NCBI GenBank assembly: GCA_027886785.1
Contig: JAPCJV010000172.1
Location: 1 to 5,195, forward strand
Source: Nitrososphaerota archaeon
Lineage (GTDB): Archaea > Thermoproteota > Nitrososphaeria > Nitrososphaerales > CADDZS01
DNA length: 5,195 nucleotides
Reading direction: 5' to 3'
The notes under the pieces are model-generated. The model searched no databases and was not told the DNA's origin. It worked only from the letters and a program-made list of their open reading frames with translations. The translations under genes were made by a program, and so were the position numbers. Positions 1 through 5,184 of this stretch are shown here, piece after piece; position 1 is the stretch's first letter, and the number at the start of each line of letters is the position of its first letter.

Positions 1-597
1 ATGATCTGAAAACTCGTTTCCCAGCGCGAACCCCATGCGAAATACGCGGCCGGATTTATTGATGACATACAACCCCACGAGTTCCGCTTCCTCTCCTCCA
101 TCGAGTGCAAAAGAAGGGAGCTTTAGTGAATGCCCAGGAGAGACGATGGAACTGCCGTCCCCTTTGTAAAACCATTCGGGTGAAGCACCGACTTTGCCCT
201 CCAGTGGCTTGCCTCCTTCGAGACCCAGCTGAAACATCTTCATCGAATCTGTCATTGAGTTAGGGCGTGATTGGTCCTTACTTGTGTGCATGGCGTCCCG
301 GGCGAGCGCACTCCCGAGATGATTAAGTCCCGTGCCACTCACCAAGGTGTGGGTAGGATCCGGGTGGATTAGAGGAGGAAGCAGACGGCGCTCAGAGATA
401 ATTTTGTCGTAATCTACGGTGGCCTCGGAAAGCGATTGAGCTACTACGTCTTCAAGAGTTCGGCCGGCGTCGGCTGCCTCCAGTGCAAGATCATAGATCA
501 TGTGCTCAGCTTTAATCAATTGAAGGGAACGATCGTCGCGCATGACCCGACCGGCATTTACTCTTCCGTCCAGCCCGGTAAATTGAACAAGTCTCAT
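1..597 (-). CDS. AraD1/GguC-type FAH-superfamily protein (2-keto-3-deoxy-acid dehydratase-like), 3' end beyond window
   Basis: This open frame runs from an ATG at 597 down to position 1 without a stop, so only the N-terminal 199 residues are present; family members are roughly 330 residues. Recognisable pieces in order are the start MRLVQFTG, DPTHTLVSGTGLNHLGSA (residues 80-97), MTDSMKMFQLGLEGGKP (115-131), PEWFYKGDG (140-148) and the FAH core ALDGGEEAELVGLY (164-177), followed by GFALGNEFSDH at the edge. E169/E170 and E172 fit the acidic divalent-metal ligands of the FAH fold. Known relatives act on 2-keto-3-deoxy pentonates, and archaeal 2-keto-3-deoxy-D-arabinonate dehydratase has the same fold, so a soluble dehydratase in oxidative pentose or sugar-acid breakdown is likely. 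Exact substrate is inference. An upstream ATG at 628 is out of frame, which supports 597. The gene is divergent from the isomerase and may share its control region. Confidence 0.85.
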   Translation of the reverse strand, partial: MRLVQFTGLDGRVNAGRVMRDDRSLQLIKAEHMIYDLALEAADAGRTLEDVVAQSLSEATVDYDKIISERRLLPPLIHPDPTHTLVSGTGLNHLGSALARDAMHTSKDQSRPNSMTDSMKMFQLGLEGGKPLEGKVGASPEWFYKGDGSSIVSPGHSLKLPSFALDGGEEAELVGLYVINKSGRVFRMGFALGNEFSDH

Positions 598-696
598 GGG
601 AATTCTTTTTCCACTGTTTGAATTCCATCTTTATCCTGATTTCAGGATGACGGTTCGCAAAAACGTTAATTATTGTGGGCTAGCTCGCGGAGATTT
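598..696. promoter_or_regulatory. Divergent intergenic control region with two inverted repeats
   Basis: About 100 bp separate the divergent FAH-family gene and the isomerase, so both promoters must lie here or in coding sequence. Two inverted repeats are visible: GGAATTC (599-605) with GAATTCC (620-626), and ATCCTGA (633-639) with TCAGGAT (642-648), the latter separated by only TT. Such short-spacer dyads are typical of dimeric regulator operators. No convincing -35/-10 pair or strong TATA box could be assigned. Confidence 0.4.
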
Positions 697-1512
697 ATGC
701 AATTAGCTATTGGGGAGAACGCTTGGTGGGGCACCTCCGTCGACCGGGTGGAAGGAATCAAAGCAACGAGCGAAATTGGATTCGACGGGTACAGCATCTT
801 TCCCGTGGATCTGACTCCGCAGTTAAGACGAAGCATGCGCGAGGCGCTTAACAGTTCGAAGATGGTACCATCTACTTTCACCACGGTGGTGACGAGCCTC
901 GCAGATTGGAACGCAGACGTGAGAAAATTTACGGTGGACTGGGCGAAAAGCCAGGTAGATATAGGATATGACTTTGGATTCAAAATCATGATTATGGTGC
1001 CCGGCGAGTACGTGTGGGCAAAACAGGAGATCGATCCCAAGGTGCAGTGGAACTGGCTTCTCGAAGGAGTGAGGGAGATCGCGGATTATGCGAAGAGTCT
1101 GGGGATGGTGATCGGCCTCGAGGCGGAAACGCCGGTGTACTCGATACTGCGCACCGTGGATACTCTCGTGAAATTTGTGGACGACGCCCAGCACCCAGCG
1201 GTGAAGGCGAATGTGGATACAGTGCACATGTTCGTCCTGGGAGACACCCCACAGGAAATGAAGCGCCTCAAGGGAAAACTTGTGGATGTGCATCTCGCAG
1301 ACACAAACGAAAAGGTGCACCACCATCATCCTCCAGGAAGCGGCATCATTCCTCTGAGGGAATACCTCAAGGCCCTGAAAGAAATGGAATTTGAGGGCCC
1401 CGTCAACGTGGAAATTGAGTGGACGCCGTACCCCGATAAAATACATGAATGGGTGAGGGACGCCTACACCGCTACCACTAAAATGTTTGAGGAACTCGGC
1501 ATTCCCCGCTAG
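697..1512 (+). CDS. TIM-barrel sugar (phosphate) isomerase/epimerase, xylose isomerase-like / AP_endonuc_2 family
   Basis: The family interconverts keto- and aldo-sugars, or epimerises keto-sugars, at a divalent metal in a TIM barrel. In the longest frame (numbered from a TTG at 673) the metal ligands can be picked out in order: E150 in IGLEAETP, D182 and H185 in ANVDTVHMF, H207 with D210 in VDVHLADT, and E247 in VNVEIEWTP. This spacing resembles that of tagatose 3-epimerase-type enzymes. A run of four histidines (216-219) precedes PPGSG, the loop that usually shapes the substrate pocket. I prefer the ATG at 697 (271 residues) because the barrel starts with MQLAIGENAWWG and residues 1-8 of the longer frame look non-homologous. 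GGAGA at 689-693 lies only 3 nt upstream, so the Shine-Dalgarno is doubtful. The gene is cytosolic, divergent from a FAH-type dehydratase and convergent with the M24 gene, overlapping it by 4 bp. Substrate is unknown. Confidence 0.85.
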   Translation: MQLAIGENAWWGTSVDRVEGIKATSEIGFDGYSIFPVDLTPQLRRSMREALNSSKMVPSTFTTVVTSLADWNADVRKFTVDWAKSQVDIGYDFGFKIMIMVPGEYVWAKQEIDPKVQWNWLLEGVREIADYAKSLGMVIGLEAETPVYSILRTVDTLVKFVDDAQHPAVKANVDTVHMFVLGDTPQEMKRLKGKLVDVHLADTNEKVHHHHPPGSGIIPLREYLKALKEMEFEGPVNVEIEWTPYPDKIHEWVRDAYTATTKMFEELGIPR

Positions 1513-2750
1513 GGACAGATCACAATAGATCGATCTCGATCAGAAGTGATCGGCTTCAAAGACCTCTTGCCCACGACGTATGTCCTTTCGACTTCGTAAG
1601 AGCCCAGCCCAAATTCGTACAGGCTGGTCTCTAGGCTGATCACCATGTCGGGTTCCAGCGGAATGTCGGTATCCTGTTCCACGATTTCATCCGCCACAGA
1701 CTTTGCTCCCCCTCTTCCCATGATCGGGTACTCCCGCGGCTCAAGGCCGATCCCGTGCCCTTGATAGTCTGCATCCTTTATCCCCTTTTTCGCGTAGAGT
1801 TTCTCAAAAAGATCCATTACTTCCGAAGGTGTAGTACCGGGCTGGACGCGATCTGCTAACTCCTCGATCGTGTCCCAAATGTCCCTGTACCTTTGGATCA
1901 CGTCTTTCCTTCGTTCGCCCACGAGCAGGCTCGTCCCCATGTCGCCATAATACAATTCATAAGTGCAGCCGCTGTCAATGATCGTGTACTCTCCCCGCCT
2001 TAACCGGTAGTTGGGAGCTGCAGAGAGATACAGCCCGTCGGGGGAATAGAAGTAGTGATCGAAAATCGCCCCTTTCTCTGAAACTAGAGAGAGATATTCC
2101 TGGGCGAGCTTCCCCATCTTCTTTCCATCCCGCGCCTTTTCCAAGCTCTGAAACAGTGCGTCTTCGTTTATTTCCGCCGCCTTTTTTAGGCGATCTTTTT
2201 CTTCATCGGTTTTTACCATTCTTATGAACCCGAGTAGCTCGCTGGAATCCAGGAACTGGATCTTCGGGAACGCTTTTTGGATCTCCTTGAAGGTATCTGC
2301 CCTAAATTCAGCTTTCTCGATTCCTATCTTGCCCGCTTGTATACCTGATTTTCTTAGTGCCTCGATTACTGCAGCTGCCGGCGTGGGTTTTTGTGCACCG
2401 AGAGCTCTCTTGAAGTATTTTGTGTGCGCCAGTTCTTTTTTCGTTCCGCTAGCTTTCTCAATAGCAGGAATAGTATTGCCGTAACACTGAATGGCTACAT
2501 CCCCTTCGGATGCATAGAGCGAAGAATAGGTATCCATAATGAGGATCGGTTCGCCATCCGCGGGGAGCACGGCGAATTGTTCCTTCTGCAGAGGTGGAGC
2601 ACCCAACACAAGCATATTTTCTCTGTATTTCTTGTATAACCAGCAATCGAATCCGGTGAAATAGGAGACGTTGGTCGGAGATGCGACGAGTAAGGCTCGC
2701 AGGTTGTGCTCAGCCATGTAGGAGTGTGCGCGTTCTTTGTTAAGCAGCAT
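1509..2750 (-). CDS. M24-family metallohydrolase (Xaa-Pro peptidase/creatinase-like)
   Basis: An N-terminal creatinase domain (about residues 10-165, with SPTNVSYFTGF near 31-41) is followed by a pita-bread M24 catalytic domain (about 185-405). Residue numbers here count from a TTG at 2771; the ATG I prefer, at 2750, is residue 8 and gives 413 residues. All five di-metal ligands are present: D266 (IIDSG), D277 (YGDMGTS), H339 (GHGIG), E381 (SLETS) and E395 (YEVERTYVV). The substrate-side histidines usual in aminopeptidases appear replaced: the proline-histidine pair before the first metal Asp reads P253-N254, and the HExP motif reads REYP (R346). Creatinase also has Arg after GLEL, so a non-peptidase C-N hydrolase is possible. 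The ATG at 2750 has AAGGT 6 nt upstream. The gene follows the dehydrogenase on the same strand after 89 bp and ends inside the shared CTAG with the isomerase. Cytosolic; no signal peptide. Confidence 0.87.
   Translation of the reverse strand: MLLNKERAHSYMAEHNLRALLVASPTNVSYFTGFDCWLYKKYRENMLVLGAPPLQKEQFAVLPADGEPILIMDTYSSLYASEGDVAIQCYGNTIPAIEKASGTKKELAHTKYFKRALGAQKPTPAAAVIEALRKSGIQAGKIGIEKAEFRADTFKEIQKAFPKIQFLDSSELLGFIRMVKTDEEKDRLKKAAEINEDALFQSLEKARDGKKMGKLAQEYLSLVSEKGAIFDHYFYSPDGLYLSAAPNYRLRRGEYTIIDSGCTYELYYGDMGTSLLVGERRKDVIQRYRDIWDTIEELADRVQPGTTPSEVMDLFEKLYAKKGIKDADYQGHGIGLEPREYPIMGRGGAKSVADEIVEQDTDIPLEPDMVISLETSLYEFGLGSYEVERTYVVGKRSLKPITSDRDRSIVICP
1518..1551. repeat. GATC-rich nested imperfect palindrome at convergent gene ends
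   Basis: GATCAC (1518-1523) pairs with GTGATC (1546-1551), and inside it GATCGA (1528-1533) pairs with TCGATC (1536-1541). Both pairs are centred on 1534.5 with a symmetric 4x4 mismatch (aata/agaa). Five GATC tetramers fall in 34 bp. It lies 6 bp after the isomerase stop and within the last codons of the M24 gene. No T-run follows on either strand, so it is not a standard intrinsic terminator. Confidence 0.6.
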
Positions 2751-2756
2751 GAGTTT

Positions 2757-2765
2757 ACCTTTCTC
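2757..2765 (-). promoter_or_regulatory. Ribosome binding site of the M24 gene
   Basis: Reading the minus strand, GAGAAAGGT precedes AAACTC and then ATG at 2750. The AAGGT part sits 6 nt from the ATG, a good Shine-Dalgarno distance. The alternative TTG at 2771 would place this purine tract inside the coding region, so it decides the start in favour of 2750. Confidence 0.5.
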
Positions 2766-2804
2766 CGGCAAATTTATTTGGAAACTTTAATCTTGCGTCA
2801 GGTC

Positions 2805-2840
2805 AAGGGACCCTACTTTAGAAAAAAATGCCGGGTCCTT
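2805..2840 (-). terminator. Stem-loop with T7 tract after the dehydrogenase stop, possible (leaky) terminator
   Basis: Immediately downstream of the dehydrogenase TGA (minus strand), AAGGACCC (2840-2833) can pair with GGGTCC(C)TT (2813-2805) with one bulged base, around a 19-nt loop holding seven consecutive T (2828-2822). A T-run inside the loop does not fit a bacterial intrinsic terminator, but an oligo-T tract just after a stop fits archaeal factor-independent termination. If it works, the M24 gene needs its own promoter; AAATAAATTT in the 30 bp before its start is the only AT-rich candidate. Confidence 0.3.
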
Positions 2841-3874
2841 CATATTGTAAGAACGATCTTTATGCTGTCACTCCGCTGGGTCGCGAGATCGAAGGCTTCC
2901 TTCGCTTTTTCCAGCGGATAGGTATGCGAAATTATTTTCGAGATGTCAGCTTTTTTCTTGGAGAGGAGATCGATAGTTTGTGGGAAAACGTTGGGGCTCC
3001 CGGCGGATCCTTTGATGGTGAGTCCCTTGACTATGATTTTCTCCATCTCGAAGGGAAGTTTCTTGATTACGGTTTGCCCGATCATGACGATTCTACTGGA
3101 GCTGTCCACCACATCTAGCAGTCTTGTTCTTGCGTCGTCTGATCCGGAAGCCTCTACCGCGAGGTCGGCCCCGCGACCACCTGTTAATCGCTGCATTTCT
3201 TGGGTGGCATCCACTTTCGTAGGATCGATTACCTCGTTTGCTCCCAGCTGTAGGGCGAGCTCTCTCCTCTTTGCTATCGGGTCGATCGAGATTGCTCGTG
3301 CACCGGTCGCTTTCACCGTCGCTAACACAAGGAGACCAATAGGCCCCGCCCCAAAAATGACGACTGTATCGCTGCCCTGGACTCCTCCAGCGATCTTCCA
3401 CAGTGCGTGATAAGCTACAGAAAGGGGTTCCACCAGTGCGCCCTGTTCGTGGGTCATTTCGTCAGGAATTTTGTGCAGGATATTTTCACTCCTGATGACG
3501 TACTGAGAAAATCCTCCCGGTGACTGCGTTTGAAACCCGTAGATTATGGGAGTCCTGCAAAAGTTGGGATTGATACCGAGCTTACACTTGTCGCAGTATC
3601 CGCAACCGACCACGGTCTCACCGACCACTCGGTCACCCTTCTTCAAGCTCTTTACTTGGTTCCCCACTTCCACGACGTCTCCGGACCACTCGTGCCCCGG
3701 AACGTAAGGAAAGGTCGCCTCGTACGTTTTTCCTGCGTAGCAATTGACATCGGAGCCACAGATTCCCGACGCTCTAATTTTTACTAGAGCTTCGGTACTT
3801 TTCAATCCAGGTAGCTCGGCATCCTCGATTCTCAGATCGAGCGGCTTGTATATGACAACGGATTTAGATTTCAA
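2840..3874 (-). CDS. Zinc-dependent medium-chain alcohol/polyol dehydrogenase (sorbitol/threonine dehydrogenase-like)
   Basis: This 344-residue protein is full length for the medium-chain dehydrogenase family, which oxidises secondary alcohols, polyols, sugars or threonine with NAD(P). The GroES-like domain carries catalytic zinc residues C39 (SGICGSD) and the H61-E62 pair (PGHEWSG), plus E149 in VEPLSVA, typical of the sorbitol dehydrogenase side. Structural zinc cysteines are C91, C94, C97 and C106; the last spacing is eight residues instead of the usual seven. The Rossmann domain shows GAGPIG (175-180) and an acidic D198 at the end of the second strand, which favours NAD over NADP. The TTG at 3874 is the only credible start: no ATG or GTG exists between it and the conserved N-terminal strand, and an in-frame TAA lies seven codons upstream. 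It is divergent from the ParB-like gene and upstream of the M24 gene on the same strand. Substrate unknown; a sugar or polyol is plausible given the neighbours. Confidence 0.9.
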   Translation of the reverse strand: MKSKSVVIYKPLDLRIEDAELPGLKSTEALVKIRASGICGSDVNCYAGKTYEATFPYVPGHEWSGDVVEVGNQVKSLKKGDRVVGETVVGCGYCDKCKLGINPNFCRTPIIYGFQTQSPGGFSQYVIRSENILHKIPDEMTHEQGALVEPLSVAYHALWKIAGGVQGSDTVVIFGAGPIGLLVLATVKATGARAISIDPIAKRRELALQLGANEVIDPTKVDATQEMQRLTGGRGADLAVEASGSDDARTRLLDVVDSSSRIVMIGQTVIKKLPFEMEKIIVKGLTIKGSAGSPNVFPQTIDLLSKKKADISKIISHTYPLEKAKEAFDLATQRSDSIKIVLTI

Positions 3875-3882
3875 TTTTGAAA
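3869..3882. repeat. Short palindrome over the dehydrogenase start codon
   Basis: TTTCAA (3869-3874) and TTGAAA (3877-3882) form an inverted repeat with a TT spacer, and the TTG start codon of the dehydrogenase lies in the left arm. It could be an operator or chance in AT-rich DNA. Confidence 0.3.
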
Positions 3883-3996
3883 CGAGAAGAATTTACCTTG
3901 GCTAAAAAATCTTGTTTACAAAAAGGTTCACGAGGAAATCTTTGGATAAAGCGATATTAAATTCAGAAATTGTGAAATGAAGGTAAAGATCCCGCC
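3875..3996. promoter_or_regulatory. AT-rich divergent promoter region of the dehydrogenase and ParB-like genes
   Basis: The 122 bp between divergent starts are AT-rich and should hold both promoters. For the plus-strand gene, ATATTAAATT (3954-3963) could be a TATA-like box; a start about 26 bp downstream would leave a leader of roughly 13 nt before the TTG at 3997. For the minus-strand gene the T-rich stretch over 3901-3920 is the only candidate. AAGGTAAA occurs once in each gene's orientation (3980-3987 plus; 3899-3892 minus). No clear bacterial -35/-10 pair was found. Confidence 0.35.
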
Positions 3997-5121
3997 TTGC
4001 CTTACACTGAAATTGAAACTCAAATGATCGACCCCAACCCGTTTTACAACAGACAAGTAAGCGAGCAAAGAGTCGATGAACTCGCGCATTCTATGAGTGC
4101 TTGCGGTCTACTTTCTCCAATCAGAGTGCGCCGGAAGCCTAAATCCAGAGATCGGTACGAATTGGTTTTTGGGCATCAAAGACTCTTGGCCGCGCGACAA
4201 TTGAACTGGGATTTGATCCAAGCAGAGATTGCTTCCACTTCGGATGAGGAAATGGTGTCACAGGCGCTCGTTGAGAATGTCAGCCGAGAAGGTTTCTGCG
4301 ATTTTGAAAAAGCTAAACTCCTATACAAACTCAAACGAGATTATTCATGGACTAATGAGAGACTTGCTAGGTCCCTGGGCAAGTCCATCACTTACGTTAC
4401 CCAACATCTCTTGATGCTTAAACTGCTAGCAGAGGATCTTTCTGAAGTGGAAGCCGACGATGAAAAGGTGAAAATCATGAACTCATTGACAGAGCATCAC
4501 GCCCGGATACTGGCGCGCCTGCGGAGCTATGACGATCGAAAGGAAGCTGCTAGACTGGTCGTCCTGGCAAAACTGGGTGTTAGGGAAACGGATCGCTACG
4601 TCTCACGCAGCCTGATGAATGGCAAAAAGATTTCGGCATCTAAAGATACTGGAAAGAAAAAAGTAGAGTTGAACGCCATAATCGACAAGCTCGTCCGAGA
4701 CTACGAGTCAAAGTCTTTCATGGAGATAGCAAAATTGAGGCATGAATCCAAGTTCAGTCTATTCGACGACATTCCGCCTTTTGAACGGCTCGACTACTGG
4801 CATACGATATCCCACGTCGCGGGAATCTTGGACAAGATGGAGGACATCCGGGTTCTCATCGACGGATTGCAGATTAACACGTTTCGAAATTTTGCAATCT
4901 TGACTTTTTATGTTCGTTTCGATTCGATCTGGGATGAAAAGCCCTTCCGGATTCTTTCCAGAGTGACCCTGGTTTTGCTGCACGAATCCAAGGAGTGGAA
5001 AATAGTCCACGAGCACTGGTCTCCGATGTCTTTCCACGCGCTGAAATTTCTCAATTCCATTTCAGAAGACGCGCGTTTTGATAACCTCCCCTTGTCTCCA
5101 AAGCATTCGATCAACCCCTGA
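3997..5121 (+). CDS. ParB-like N-domain plus HTH protein fused to a C-terminal SnoaL/NTF2-like domain
   Basis: The first ~100 residues match the ParB/Srx fold: IDPNPFYNR (11-19), GHQRLLAA (59-66, the GERRxRA nucleotide-binding box with its first Arg changed to Gln) and ALVENVSREGF (90-100). A KorB-type helix-turn-helix follows, with LARSLGKSITYVTQHLLML at about 123-141, then a helical segment to ~205 and a Lys-rich linker (210-222). Residues ~225-345 do not look like a ParB dimerisation tail. They run from helices with KFSLFDDIPPF (252-262) through beta strands ending in SRVTLVLLHE and WKIVHEHWSP (334-343), the signature ending of SnoaL_3/NTF2-like domains. The TTG at 3997 is preferred over the ATG at 4024 because it keeps the first ParB strand (YTEIETQ); AAGGT lies 12 nt upstream. 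No parA neighbour is visible, so gene regulation, possibly CTP-gated or ligand-gated, is more likely than segregation. Fold calls are from motifs only. Confidence 0.82.
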   Translation: MPYTEIETQMIDPNPFYNRQVSEQRVDELAHSMSACGLLSPIRVRRKPKSRDRYELVFGHQRLLAARQLNWDLIQAEIASTSDEEMVSQALVENVSREGFCDFEKAKLLYKLKRDYSWTNERLARSLGKSITYVTQHLLMLKLLAEDLSEVEADDEKVKIMNSLTEHHARILARLRSYDDRKEAARLVVLAKLGVRETDRYVSRSLMNGKKISASKDTGKKKVELNAIIDKLVRDYESKSFMEIAKLRHESKFSLFDDIPPFERLDYWHTISHVAGILDKMEDIRVLIDGLQINTFRNFAILTFYVRFDSIWDEKPFRILSRVTLVLLHESKEWKIVHEHWSPMSFHALKFLNSISEDARFDNLPLSPKHSINP

Positions 5122-5143
5122 TCAGCTATCTCTAGCTGATTGG
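5118..5143 (+). repeat. Perfect 8-bp hairpin at the ParB-like gene's stop codon
   Basis: ATCAGCTA (5121-5128) and TAGCTGAT (5133-5140) form an 8-bp stem with a TCTC loop. In RNA, C5118-G5143 and two G-U pairs can extend the stem through the TGA stop (5119-5121). No T-run follows, so it may stabilise the 3' end or pause polymerase more than terminate. Confidence 0.5.
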
Positions 5144-5167
5144 CACATCTCGAAGGATTACAGCCTC

Positions 5168-5184
5168 AAGGCATTATTTGCCTT
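5168..5184 (+). terminator. Candidate terminator stem-loop downstream of the ParB-like gene
   Basis: AAGGCA (5168-5173) pairs with TGCCTT (5179-5184) around a 5-nt loop, followed by the weakly T-rich TAATTAA. The stem is short and the T-tract is broken, so this is a weak terminator candidate. The 74 bp after the stop codon otherwise show no gene. Confidence 0.35.

Noticed and set aside
436..621. 61-residue plus-strand open frame opposite the FAH-family gene
   Set aside because: It lies over a strongly recognisable minus-strand coding region and has no homolog-like features.
1014..1394. 126-residue plus-strand open frame inside the isomerase
   Set aside because: Low-complexity Arg/Gly/Ser-rich translation in another frame of a gene with intact catalytic motifs; a shadow frame.
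823..1446. 207-residue minus-strand open frame opposite the isomerase
   Set aside because: His/Arg/Phe-rich composition with no domain pattern; antisense shadow.
1518..1551. Rho-independent terminator
   Set aside because: The stem is interrupted and there is no T-run on either side in either direction.
2943..3410. 155-residue plus-strand open frame opposite the dehydrogenase
   Set aside because: Ser/Pro/Ala-rich antisense shadow of a gene with complete zinc and NAD motifs.
3977..4027. Short frame starting at the ATG at 3977 (MKVKIPPCLTLKLKLK), overlapping the ParB-like start
   Set aside because: Only 16 codons and no Shine-Dalgarno; a regulatory leader peptide cannot be excluded but nothing supports it.
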